Assembly (NCBI GenBank): GCA_035552775.1
Contig: DASZKW010000119.1
Coordinates: forward strand, 1 to 40,510
DNA length: 40,510 bases
Reading direction: 5' to 3'
From: DASZKW01 sp035552775
Lineage (GTDB): Bacteria; Actinomycetota; Acidimicrobiia; Acidimicrobiales; Palsa-688
Positions 33,136-40,510 of this stretch are shown here, in pieces (within the stretch, counting starts at the first letter, position 1; each line of letters starts with the position of its first letter). The notes under the pieces are model-generated. The model did no database searches. It saw only the letters and a program-made list of their open reading frames with translations, and was not told the origin of the DNA. The position numbers were made by a program, and so were the translations under genes.

Positions 33136-34059
33136 TTAGCCGCCCTGGGCGAGGAACGGTCCCAGGTCGTCGAGATCGGACGGAGTGGCGACATGGGCCC
33201 TCGACGCGCCCTCGACAGTCCGCTTCACCATGCCTGACAGCTCGGCGCCCGGTCCCAGCTCGAGGAAGTGGTCGACGCCGAGGCCGGCCAGGGTGAGCAG
33301 CGACTCCCGCCAGCGCACGGGCGCGCACAGCTGGGCCGACAGCAGCGGCGCCCACCCCTCGGCGTGGGCAGCGGCGTCCACGTTGGACACCACCGTGGCG
33401 TGGCTCGGTGCGAAGGTGACGGCGGCGAGGGCGGCGTCGAGGCGACCCTGCGCCGGCCGCATCAAAGGGGAGTGGAAGGCGCCCCCCACCGCAAGGGCCA
33501 CGACCCGCTTGGCACCGAGCGCCTTGGCGGCATCGGACGCAGCCGCTACACCGTCGGCGCTGCCGGCCATGACCACCTGGCCGGGGGCGTTGTCATTGGC
33601 CACCCAGGCGCCTTCGACCCCCTCGCACGCCTGGGCCACCTTGTCAGGGTCGAGGCCGAGCACGGCGGCCATGGTCCCCGGACGTTTGTCGGCCGCTTCC
33701 TGCATGGCGTCACCGCGTTCGGCTACCAGGCGTGCCCCGGCCTCCGGTGTCATCACTCCGGTGGCCACCAGGGCCGTGTACTCGCCCAGGCTGTGGCCGG
33801 CGGCGGCGTTCACGGCGAGATCGGCCAGGCCCGCCCGACGGGTGGCGTCGAGCACCACGAGCGACAGGGCGAACGCGGCGATCTGGGCGTTGCGGGTCGC
33901 CTGCAGGGTCTCGGCGTCGGCGTCCACGAGCAGGGATGCGACGTCTCTGCCGCTGGCTGCGCTCACCGCCTCGACGACCGCCCACGAGGGGTGATCACGC
34001 CACGGCGAACCCATGGCGGGGCGCTGCGAACCCTGACCGGGAAAGATCGTTGCGAGCAT
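33136..34059 (-). CDS. fabD: Malonyl-CoA:ACP transacylase FabD
   Basis: Loads malonyl groups onto acyl carrier protein for fatty acid synthesis. The 307-residue protein begins MLATIFPGQGSQRPAMG. It has the nucleophilic Ser in GHSLGEYTALV, the conserved Arg region LVAERGDAMQEA, the catalytic His in VGGAFHSPLM and the C-terminal FLELGPGAEL. The ATG at 34059 is the family start; the frame stays open far upstream only because of base composition. The usual partners fabH, acpP and fabF are not nearby. It lies 20 bp after the methyltransferase and is probably co-transcribed with it. Confidence 0.93.
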   Translation of the reverse strand: MLATIFPGQGSQRPAMGSPWRDHPSWAVVEAVSAASGRDVASLLVDADAETLQATRNAQIAAFALSLVVLDATRRAGLADLAVNAAAGHSLGEYTALVATGVMTPEAGARLVAERGDAMQEAADKRPGTMAAVLGLDPDKVAQACEGVEGAWVANDNAPGQVVMAGSADGVAAASDAAKALGAKRVVALAVGGAFHSPLMRPAQGRLDAALAAVTFAPSHATVVSNVDAAAHAEGWAPLLSAQLCAPVRWRESLLTLAGLGVDHFLELGPGAELSGMVKRTVEGASRAHVATPSDLDDLGPFLAQGG

Positions 34060-34079
34060 GCTTGGCGCGTCGCGGGTGA

Positions 34080-34826
34080 TCAGTCCGCCTGGGTGGCGAC
34101 GATGAGGTGGTAGCCGAGGTCGAGCGAGTCGAGCTCGAGGAGGTGCCCGTAGCGGCGCTGCCACCGGCCCGATTCGAGGTCGGCGGCCAGGCGGGCCACG
34201 CCCGGCCGGACCTGATCCGGGTCGAGTTGCAGGAGCGACGAGATGTTGGCCCGGACGTTGGGGTCGAGGTAGGCGCTGGGCCGGCGCCAGTACGCAGCCC
34301 CGAAGCCGTCGATGCAGTCGCCGGGGATGGGTACCGCTTCGACGGTGGCTCCGCCGAGCGCTTTCAGCACCTGCTCCAGGCGGGGGGCCCGGCGCTCCTC
34401 CAGGTCGGCCGCGGCAGGGACGTAGTCGGCGGTGAACCACAGGTCCCGTTGCCGGGTCACGTCGAAGGTGAAGATGACCTGTCGACGAGACACCCGCATC
34501 ATCTCGGTCAAGCCCGCTTCGAGGTCTGCCCAGTGCTGGATGGTGAAGACGGCCAGGGTGGCGTCGAAGGCGCCGTCGGCGATCGGCATGGCCGCCGCTT
34601 CTGCCCGCACCACAGGCGCGGATCCCGGCGGCCGCTGGGAGATCATCTGCCAGGATGGCTCCAGCGCCGTCACCGCCCGGTCGGCCGGCTCGTACGAGCC
34701 CGCCCCTGCCCCCACGTTCAAGACGCTGTGGGCGGCTCCGAGGGCGGCGTGTATACGCTGCTCGATGCGAGGGTCGGACCGCCGGAAGCTGGCATACCCG
34801 CCACCAAACAGTTCATAGCTCTTCAC
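34080..34826 (-). CDS. SAM-dependent methyltransferase, class I
   Basis: A 248-residue protein starting at GTG 34826 (VKSYELFGGGYASFRRSDPR). The SAM-binding motif I is VLNVGAGAGSYEP, the acidic motif II is VTALEPS, and AAMPIADGAFDATLAVFTIQ is the post-II segment of ubiE/COQ5-like methyltransferases. The substrate is unknown. GGGGGAG lies just ahead of the GTG. A longer frame to 34985 would overlap the start of the divergent YCII gene and is not credible. Confidence 0.8.
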   Translation of the reverse strand: MKSYELFGGGYASFRRSDPRIEQRIHAALGAAHSVLNVGAGAGSYEPADRAVTALEPSWQMISQRPPGSAPVVRAEAAAMPIADGAFDATLAVFTIQHWADLEAGLTEMMRVSRRQVIFTFDVTRQRDLWFTADYVPAAADLEERRAPRLEQVLKALGGATVEAVPIPGDCIDGFGAAYWRRPSAYLDPNVRANISSLLQLDPDQVRPGVARLAADLESGRWQRRYGHLLELDSLDLGYHLIVATQAD

Positions 34827-34885
34827 TTCTCCCCCGATTCCTCCCGGTAGCGTCCGAGACAAGGCCGACAGCGGGGCAGAGTAAC

Positions 34886-34899
34886 CGAAAAGCTTTTCG
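34886..34899. promoter_or_regulatory. Perfect 14-bp palindrome in a divergent promoter region
   Basis: CGAAAAGCTTTTCG is AT-rich and symmetric, in the 157-bp gap between the divergent methyltransferase and YCII/ECF42 genes. It is a candidate operator; the regulator is not known. Confidence 0.4.
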
Positions 34900-34983
34900 C
34901 CGATGCTGTCGATGTGGGCCGGCGCCGCTCGTCGGTAGGAGTACGAAGCCCGCGCCGCGGGCCCGAGCACAAGGGAGCGTGCC

Positions 34984-35331
34984 ATGTCGCAGTACCTGGT
35001 TCTGATCTACGAGGACGAGGCCGCCTGGGCCGGCGCCGGGCCCGACCAGTGGGAGCGGACCATGAAGGACCACATCGCCTTCGGCGAGAACAACAAGGAC
35101 AGTCTGCGAGGGGGCAATGCCCTGAAGCCCACCAGCACCGCCACCTCCATCCGCAAGGACGCCTCGGGTGGTCATACCATCACCGATGGCGCGTTCGTGG
35201 AGACCAAGGAGGCTCTCGGTGGCTACTACCTCATCGAGGCGGGCGATCTCGACGAGGCCCTCGCCGTCGCTCAGCAGGTGCCGGCACCGTTCGGCGGCGT
35301 CGAGGTCCGCCCGGTGATGGTGTTCGACTGA
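34984..35331 (+). CDS. YCII-related (DGPF) protein paired with ECF42 sigma factor
   Basis: A 115-residue ferredoxin-like domain protein: MSQYLVLIYEDEAAWAGAGP, then SIRKDASGGHTITDGAFVET (the DGPFxET-type signature), then GGYYLIEAGDLDEALAVAQQ. Such proteins are almost always encoded next to ECF42 sigma factors, as here, and are thought to work with them; their activity is unknown. The ATG has an AGGGAG-type ribosome site. Confidence 0.88.
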   Translation: MSQYLVLIYEDEAAWAGAGPDQWERTMKDHIAFGENNKDSLRGGNALKPTSTATSIRKDASGGHTITDGAFVETKEALGGYYLIEAGDLDEALAVAQQVPAPFGGVEVRPVMVFD

Positions 35332-35342
35332 CCGTCCACGCC

Positions 35343-36587
35343 GTGGCCGGGGAGGCAGAGGTCGCTGCCGCCGTCGCCGACGCTCACCGTCGCGAGTGGG
35401 CATTTGTGCTCGCCGCGACGGTGCGAGTCACCGGCGACATCGACATGGCCGAGGAGTGCGTGCAGCACGCCTACGCCCAGGCCCTGAGGAGCTGGGCCGC
35501 CCGGGGGATACCGGCCAGGCCGGGCGCCTGGCTCACGACCGTGGCGAAGAGGCGCGGCCTTGACCTGCTGCGCCGCGACGGAGCCATGCGCCGGGCGCTG
35601 CCACTGCTCGTGGACGACCAGGCGGAGCCGGGCCCCGACGACCTCGCCGGCGGCGACAGCGGCGACGAACGCCTCCGCTTGGTCTTCACCTGCTGTCACC
35701 CGGCGCTCGCCACCGAGGCTCGGGTCGCGTTGACCCTGCGACTGTTGTGCGGGTTGACCACGGCCGAGGTGGCACGCGCCTTCCTGGTCGGCGAGGCCAC
35801 CATGGCGGCCCGCATCACCAGGGCCAAGAAGAAGATCGCCGGCGCCGGCATCCCCTACCGGGTGCCGGCACCCGCCGAGCTGCCGGCGCGCATCGATGCC
35901 GTGCTCACCGTGGTGCATCTCCTCTACACCACCGGTCACACCGCCCCGGTGGGCGACGACCTCGTCCGGCGTGACCTGGTCGAGCGTGCCCTCGACCTCG
36001 CCCGCATGATGCGGTCGCTGTTGCCCGACGACGCCGATGTCGCCGGACTCCTGGCCCTGATCCTGCTGACCGACGCCCGGCGAGCGACAAGGGTGGCGCC
36101 CGATGGCAGCCTGGTGCTGCTCGCCGACCAGGACCGCCGGCGGTGGGACCGGGTGGCGATCGCCGCCGGTTGTGCACTCGTGCGCGAAGCCCTGGAGCGC
36201 CGGCCGCCGGGACGATTTGCCCTGATGGCGGCGATTGCGGCCATACACGCCGGCGCCCCGACGTGGCAGGACACCGATTGGCGCGAAGTGGTCGCGCTCT
36301 ACGACCTGCTCGTCCAACTCTGGCCTTCGCCGGTCGTGGCGCTCAACCGTGCCGTCGCTGTCGGCTTCGCCGATGGCCCCGAAGCGGGTCTCGCCGAGCT
36401 CGATGTGATCGGCGCCGAACCCCAGCTCGCCGGCTACAGCTACCTGGCCTCGGCGCGCGCCGACTTCCTCCGCCGTCTCGGCCGCACCGCCGAGGCGAGG
36501 GGGAGCTACGAGGAGGCGCTACTGCTCACGGAGAATTCCGTCGAACGCGACTTCCTCCTCACCCGCTTGGAGGAGCTGGCAGAGTGA
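35343..36587 (+). CDS. ECF42 family RNA polymerase sigma factor
   Basis: Region 2 (DIDMAEECVQHAYAQALRSW, AWLTTVAKRRGLDLLRRDGA) and region 4 (LRLLCGLTTAEVARAFLVGE, ARITRAKKKI) occupy the first 180 residues. A C-terminal extension of about 230 residues carries a SnoaL-independent helical domain with a TPR-like end (GYSYLASARADFLRRLGRTA), as in ECF42, where it replaces an anti-sigma factor in control. The start is GTG 35343; CTG 35328, which overlaps the YCII stop, is a possible non-standard coupled start. Confidence 0.9.
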   Translation: MAGEAEVAAAVADAHRREWAFVLAATVRVTGDIDMAEECVQHAYAQALRSWAARGIPARPGAWLTTVAKRRGLDLLRRDGAMRRALPLLVDDQAEPGPDDLAGGDSGDERLRLVFTCCHPALATEARVALTLRLLCGLTTAEVARAFLVGEATMAARITRAKKKIAGAGIPYRVPAPAELPARIDAVLTVVHLLYTTGHTAPVGDDLVRRDLVERALDLARMMRSLLPDDADVAGLLALILLTDARRATRVAPDGSLVLLADQDRRRWDRVAIAAGCALVREALERRPPGRFALMAAIAAIHAGAPTWQDTDWREVVALYDLLVQLWPSPVVALNRAVAVGFADGPEAGLAELDVIGAEPQLAGYSYLASARADFLRRLGRTAEARGSYEEALLLTENSVERDFLLTRLEELAE

Positions 36588-36650
36588 GGCCGGCGATGCC
36601 GCCGTCCCCGTGAAAGCGGGTAGACATACGGCATCCACAAGGTGAGGGAG

Positions 36651-36851
36651 ATGAGCAACGTGGTCCATGCATTCGTCGCCTCGCAGACGAGCCAGTTCGG
36701 CGCCACCGGCTCCAACTCGGCGCCGTGGGACGTGCTGTGGATATTCCTCGGGTCGGTCCTGTTCGTGGTGGTGGTGGCGGGCATCGGCGCCGCGCTCAAC
36801 CACCGCGAGGCTCACGCCGCCCGGGACGAGGGCACCGCAGAGGGCGGGTGA
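36651..36851 (+). CDS. Small single-pass membrane protein
   Basis: A 66-residue product (from ATG 36651; GTG 36642 also in frame) with one strong membrane helix, VLWIFLGSVLFVVVVAGIGA, at about residues 25-45 and a charged His/Glu/Arg tail. AAGGTGAGG precedes the ATG. I recognise no family. It lies between the sigma factor and polyphosphate glucokinase genes on the same strand. Confidence 0.6.
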   Translation: MSNVVHAFVASQTSQFGATGSNSAPWDVLWIFLGSVLFVVVVAGIGAALNHREAHAARDEGTAEGG

Positions 36852-36918
36852 CGACGGTCCCGCTCCGCCGGGCAGGAGTGGGAAAGGAAAACCCACGAGT
36901 ATCGGGACAGGGGTTTTG

Positions 36919-37671
36919 GTGGAGAGGATCGGTCTGCTGGGCTTCGGGGTCGACATCGGTGGATCGGGGATCAAAGGGGCCAAGGTCGACCTGGCCGCCG
37001 GCGTCCTCGCGTCCGAGCGGGCACGCCTGGCGACGCCGCAGCCCTCCACCCCCGAGGCGGTGGCCCGGGTGGTGAAGGATTTGGTCGAGGCGTTCGCCTG
37101 GACCGGTCCGATGGGGTGCACCTTCCCCGCCGCGGTCACCGGTGGTGTGGCCCGTACGGCGGCCAACGTCGAGCGGTCCTGGATCGGCACCGACATCGGC
37201 GCGTTGATGGGCAGTGCCACCGGCTGCGACGTGACCGCGGTCAACGACGCCGACGCCGCCGGACTGGCCGAGGTGACCTTCGGCGCGGCCAAGGGGGCCG
37301 AAGGGCTGGTCCTGGTCACGACGCTCGGCACGGGGATAGGCACCGCCCTGATCTACGACGGTGTCCTGGTACCCAACTGTGAGCTCGGCCACCTCGAGGT
37401 CGGCGGCATCGAGGGCGAGGCGTTCGCCAGCTCCGCGGCGCGCACGCGCGACAACCTGTCATGGGTCGAGTGGTCGGCGGGATTGGGCCGCTACCTGCGC
37501 GCCGTCGAGGACCTGCTGTGGCCGGATCTGATAGTCGTGGGGGGCGGGGTGTCCAAGAAGGCGGACCGCTTCCTCCCGCTCCTCGAGCTGCGCACCCCTG
37601 TGGTGGCGGCGAAGCTGCGCAACGAGGCGGGCATCATCGGCGCCGCCGTGCTCGGCGCGACCCGCTCCTAG
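36919..37671 (+). CDS. ppgK: Polyphosphate glucokinase PpgK
   Basis: Phosphorylates glucose with inorganic polyphosphate (or ATP), typical of actinobacteria. The 250-residue ROK-family protein has the phosphate loop GVDIGGSGIKGAKVDL, the catalytic Asp in VNDADAAGLAEV, the second phosphate motif TTLGTGIGTALI, and CELGHLEVGG, which contacts glucose. It lacks the zinc-binding Cys motif of other ROK kinases, as is normal for PpgK. The start is GTG 36919, with GGGG upstream; TTG 36916 is adjacent. It may feed on glucose released by the GH65 pathway. Confidence 0.92.
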   Translation: MERIGLLGFGVDIGGSGIKGAKVDLAAGVLASERARLATPQPSTPEAVARVVKDLVEAFAWTGPMGCTFPAAVTGGVARTAANVERSWIGTDIGALMGSATGCDVTAVNDADAAGLAEVTFGAAKGAEGLVLVTTLGTGIGTALIYDGVLVPNCELGHLEVGGIEGEAFASSAARTRDNLSWVEWSAGLGRYLRAVEDLLWPDLIVVGGGVSKKADRFLPLLELRTPVVAAKLRNEAGIIGAAVLGATRS

Positions 37672-37714
37672 GATGGGTGCGGTGCGGCGCGCCAGGAGAC
37701 CGGCTGCGGTGGGC

Positions 37715-37951
37715 TTACTTGTAGCGGTAGATGATGCGGGCCCTGCTCAAGTCGTAGGGGCTGATCTCAACCTGGACCCGGTCGCCGGGGAGCACACGGA
37801 TTCGGTTCATGCGCATCTTGCCGGAGTTGTGGGCCAGCACCTCATGGCCGTTGGCGAGCTTGACGCGGAAGGTGGCGTTTTTCAGGGCCTCGGAAACCGA
37901 GCCCTCCATTACGATGGCTTCTTCCTTGACGGGCGTGGGTGACTTTGGCAT
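37715..37951 (-). CDS. infA: Translation initiation factor IF-1
   Basis: A 78-residue S1/OB-fold protein that binds the ribosomal A site during initiation. Segments AIVMEGSVSEALKNATFRVK, LAHNSGKMRMNRIRVLPGDR and VEISPYDLSRARIIYRYK cover the whole family. Position 42 is Asn in HNSGKMR, where Ile or Val is usual. It is not next to the usual ribosomal protein operon (rpmJ, rpsM), so it may be a second or relocated IF-1. The ATG has no ribosome site and overlaps the divergent helicase start. Confidence 0.92.
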   Translation of the reverse strand: MPKSPTPVKEEAIVMEGSVSEALKNATFRVKLANGHEVLAHNSGKMRMNRIRVLPGDRVQVEISPYDLSRARIIYRYK

Positions 37952-40510
37952 CTCAGGGGAATCAACGTCACCGGCGACCTCGTTCTTCCCGTCCCTGGCT
38001 TCGGTTGCCGGCGCCGGGCCAGAAATCGCCCTCGAAACGTTCCTCGGGTGGGTGCAGGGCCAGGGCCTGACGCTGTACCCGGCCCAGGAGGAGGCGGTCC
38101 TGGAGGCCTTCGCCGGGAGCCACGTGATCGTCAGCACGCCTACGGGTTCGGGAAAGAGCCTGATCGCCCTCGGTGCCCACGTGGCTGCGCTGAGCAGGGG
38201 TCAGCGCAGCTGGTACACCGCACCCATCAAGGCGCTCGTCTCGGAGAAGTTCTTCGACTTGTGTGCCCGCCTCGGCAGCGACAGCGTCGGGATGCTGACC
38301 GGAGACGCCGCCATCAACCCGGGGGCTCCGGTGGTGTGCGCCACCGCCGAGGTCCTGGCCAACCTGGCGTTGCGGACAGGGCCCGCGGCGGGCGTGGACC
38401 AGGTGGTCATGGACGAATTCCATTTCTACGCCGACCCGGACCGGGGATGGGCCTGGCAGGTGCCGCTCATCGAGCTGACGGGCACGCAGTTTCTCCTGAT
38501 GTCCGCCACCCTCGGCGACGTGCGCCGCTTCGAATCGGACCTGACCAGGCGCACCGGCCGGCCCGCGACGGTGGTGCGTTCGGCGACCCGTCCGGTGCCC
38601 CTCGATTACCGCTATGCCCACACCGCCCTGCACGAGACGCTGGAGGTGGTCCTGGCCGGGGGCGGCGCTCCGGTCTATGTGGTCCACTTCACCCAGGCCG
38701 CGGCGGTGGCGCGCGCCCAGGCCCTGACGAGCCTCAACGTCGCCACCAGGGCCGAGCGCGACGCCATCGCCGAAGCCCTCGGCGCCTTCCGCTTCAACTC
38801 CGGGTTCGGACCCGCCCTCTCACGCTTCGTACGTCACGGCATAGGCGTGCACCACGCCGGGATGCTGCCCCGCTACCGCCGCCTCGTCGAGCGACTTGCC
38901 CAGGACGGGCTCCTCAAGGTCATATGCGGGACCGACACCCTGGGGGTGGGGATCAACGTCCCCATCCGCACCGTCGTGTTCACCGGCCTGGCCAAGTACG
39001 ACGGCAGCATCTCTCGCCTGCTCACCGCCCGCGAGTTCCACCAGATCGCAGGCAGGGCGGGGCGGGCCGGCTACGACACGGCGGGCAGCGTCGTGGTCCA
39101 GGCACCCGAGCACGTCATCGACAACGAGCGGGCGGTGGCCAAGGCCGGTGACGACCCCCGCAAGCGGCGCAGGATCGTCAAAGCCAAGCCCCCGAGGGGT
39201 TTCGTTGCCTGGACGGAGGAGACCTTCGAGCGGCTGGTCGCCTCGCCGCCCGAGCCTCTGGCGTCGAGCTTCACGGTGACACACGCCATGCTCCTCAACG
39301 TCCTCGACCGCCCGGGAGACGGTTGCGCCGCCCTGCGCCGGCTCCTGACCGACAACGACGAGGACCGCCCCGCCCAGCGGCGCCATATCCGCAGGGCCGT
39401 CGGGATCTACCGGACACTTGTGGCCGCCGGGGCCGTGGAGCGTCTGAATGGCCCCGACGAGGCGGGCCGCACGGTCAGGGTGACCGTGGACCTCCAGGCC
39501 GACTTCGCCCTTGACCAGCCTCTCAGTCCCTTCATCCTCGATGTCCTCCCCGTGCTCGACAGGGCGTCGCCCACGTGGCCCCTCGACGTGCTCAGCGTCG
39601 TCGAATCGACCCTCGACAACCCCGGCCCCGTGCTCTCCGCCCAGTTGGACAAACTCCGCGGCGAGGTGCTGACCGAGCTCAAGAGCGAAGGGATGGAATA
39701 CGAGGCTCGCCTGGAGGTCCTCGACAAGCTCGAGTACCCCAAGCCCCTCGGCGACTTCCTATACGACGCATTCGACCGTTACCGGGTGGTGCACCCCTGG
39801 GCCGCCGACCACAACGTAGCTCCCAAGTCGGTGGTGCGCGACCTCTACGAGCGCGCCATGGGCTTCGCCGACTACGTCGCCCATTACGGCGTCGCCAGGT
39901 CGGAGGGCCTGGTGCTTCGATACCTATCCGACGCCTACAAGGGCCTTGGTCGCAGCATCCCCGAGGACGACAAGACAGACGAGTTGATCGACCTCACCGA
40001 GTGGCTGGGCGAGCTCGTCCGCCAAGTCGACTCCAGTCTCCTCGACGAGTGGGAACTGCTTCGCCACCCCGACGGCGACGTGGCCGAGGCCGCCGCCGCC
40101 TCCGAGGTGTTTCCCGACGCCGGCCCACCGCCGGTGACCGCCAACCCCAGGGCGTTCCGGGTCATGGTCCGCAACTCGGCGTTCCGGCGAATCGAGCTCC
40201 TCGCCCGCCGGTCCTGGAAGGCCCTCGGCGACCTCGACGCCGCCTCCGGGTGGGACGCGGCGCGCTGGGAGGAAGCTGCCGCCCCATACTTCGCCGAGCA
40301 CGCCGGCGTGGGCACCGGTCCCGAGGCCCGGGGGCCGGAGCTGTTCCAGCTCCACCCGGCCCCCGCCGGGAGCGGAGGCGAGGCACCGGCGCCGGCGGGC
40401 GCGGGAGGCGAGGGGCGGGGCCCGGCGGGCGCGCGAGGCGTGGGGCGGGGCCCGGCGGGCGCGGGAGGCGTGGGGCGGGGCCCGGCGGGCGCGGGAGGCG
40501 TGGGGCGGGG
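37935..40510 (+). CDS. DExH-box helicase with DUF3516-type C-terminus (partial)
   Basis: A superfamily 2 RNA/DNA helicase cut by the window end after about 858 codons. Walker A is STPTGSGKS (about 68-76), motif II is DEFH (MDEFHFYADPD), motif III SATLG, motif V GTDTLGVGINVP and motif VI QIAGRAGRAG. The Ski2-like core is followed by a long C-terminal region seen in actinobacterial DUF3516 proteins. The only start upstream of the conserved ETFLGWVQGQGLTLYPAQEE is GTG 37935 (or TTG 37926), which gives a 32-residue lead; GTG 38052 would cut this motif. The last 37 codons are a Gly/Ala/Pro/Arg repeat. Confidence 0.88.
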   Translation, partial: MGDFGISGESTSPATSFFPSLASVAGAGPEIALETFLGWVQGQGLTLYPAQEEAVLEAFAGSHVIVSTPTGSGKSLIALGAHVAALSRGQRSWYTAPIKALVSEKFFDLCARLGSDSVGMLTGDAAINPGAPVVCATAEVLANLALRTGPAAGVDQVVMDEFHFYADPDRGWAWQVPLIELTGTQFLLMSATLGDVRRFESDLTRRTGRPATVVRSATRPVPLDYRYAHTALHETLEVVLAGGGAPVYVVHFTQAAAVARAQALTSLNVATRAERDAIAEALGAFRFNSGFGPALSRFVRHGIGVHHAGMLPRYRRLVERLAQDGLLKVICGTDTLGVGINVPIRTVVFTGLAKYDGSISRLLTAREFHQIAGRAGRAGYDTAGSVVVQAPEHVIDNERAVAKAGDDPRKRRRIVKAKPPRGFVAWTEETFERLVASPPEPLASSFTVTHAMLLNVLDRPGDGCAALRRLLTDNDEDRPAQRRHIRRAVGIYRTLVAAGAVERLNGPDEAGRTVRVTVDLQADFALDQPLSPFILDVLPVLDRASPTWPLDVLSVVESTLDNPGPVLSAQLDKLRGEVLTELKSEGMEYEARLEVLDKLEYPKPLGDFLYDAFDRYRVVHPWAADHNVAPKSVVRDLYERAMGFADYVAHYGVARSEGLVLRYLSDAYKGLGRSIPEDDKTDELIDLTEWLGELVRQVDSSLLDEWELLRHPDGDVAEAAAASEVFPDAGPPPVTANPRAFRVMVRNSAFRRIELLARRSWKALGDLDAASGWDAARWEEAAAPYFAEHAGVGTGPEARGPELFQLHPAPAGSGGEAPAPAGAGGEGRGPAGARGVGRGPAGAGGVGRGPAGAGGVGR
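40401..40510 (+). repeat. 30-bp tandem repeat at the window end
   Basis: Units of 30 bp start at 40401, 40431, 40461 and 40491, differing by one or two bases, and continue past the window. In the helicase frame each codes for a ten-residue unit of the form GGVGRGPAGA. It is probably a flexible linker that expands by slippage, and such a repeat can also collapse in an assembly. Confidence 0.85.

Noticed and set aside
34827..34985. Upstream extension of the methyltransferase to 34985
   Set aside because: It would overlap the YCII start and shows no conserved sequence before the GTG at 34826.

Overview
The window is a 40.5 kb stretch of strongly GC-rich, gene-dense chromosome from an actinobacterium, most likely a lineage in or near the Acidimicrobiia. 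This is inferred from the mycofactocin genes, polyphosphate glucokinase, ECF42 and SigG-type sigma factors, a cobalamin-dependent MetH, frequent GTG/TTG starts and long antisense shadow frames. No tRNA, rRNA, CRISPR array or transposase gene was recognised. The right edge cuts a helicase gene inside a tandem repeat.

Layout. 0.1-1.6 kb (+): a four-helix membrane protein and an ECF sigma factor with a SnoaL-like tail. 1.6-3.2 kb (-): a decayed toxin-antitoxin remnant hit by a small palindromic element, then a rhodanese-CBS gene whose catalytic Cys codon is an in-frame TGA followed by a bacterial SECIS-like hairpin (candidate selenoprotein), then a STAS-like protein. 3.2-7.3 kb (-): a compact mycofactocin operon mftA-mftB-mftC-SDR-mftF. 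7.4-12.2 kb (+): dihydrolipoamide dehydrogenase, E2 acyltransferase and a fused LipB-LipA protein, which together make and use lipoyl groups. 12.2-16.7 kb (+): an M24 peptidase, beta-phosphoglucomutase and a GH65 disaccharide phosphorylase. 16.7-20.9 kb (-): a DUF4031 protein and MetH. 21.2-25.0 kb (+): four translationally coupled genes follow pspA: a possible PspAA partner and three proteins each built from two YbjQ-like domains. A PduO-type cobalamin adenosyltransferase follows. 25.5-28.5 kb: a GT2 transferase (-), leucyl aminopeptidase (+) and GreA (-). 28.7-33.0 kb (+): a leader peptide ending Ile-Val-Ile-Ile with attenuator-like hairpins, then leuB-ilvE-cimA and a conserved hypothetical gene, consistent with isoleucine/leucine synthesis through citramalate. 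33.1-34.8 kb (-): FabD and a methyltransferase. 35.0-37.7 kb (+): a YCII protein with its ECF42 sigma factor, a small membrane protein and polyphosphate glucokinase. 37.7-40.5 kb: IF-1 (-), head to head with a DUF3516-type DExH helicase (+).

The signals most worth following are the selenocysteine rhodanese, the roughly 100-bp TA-flanked palindromic element (three copies), the PspA-YbjQ operon, the isoleucine attenuator and the LipB-LipA fusion. All functional calls rest on motif recognition by eye; no database search was run.
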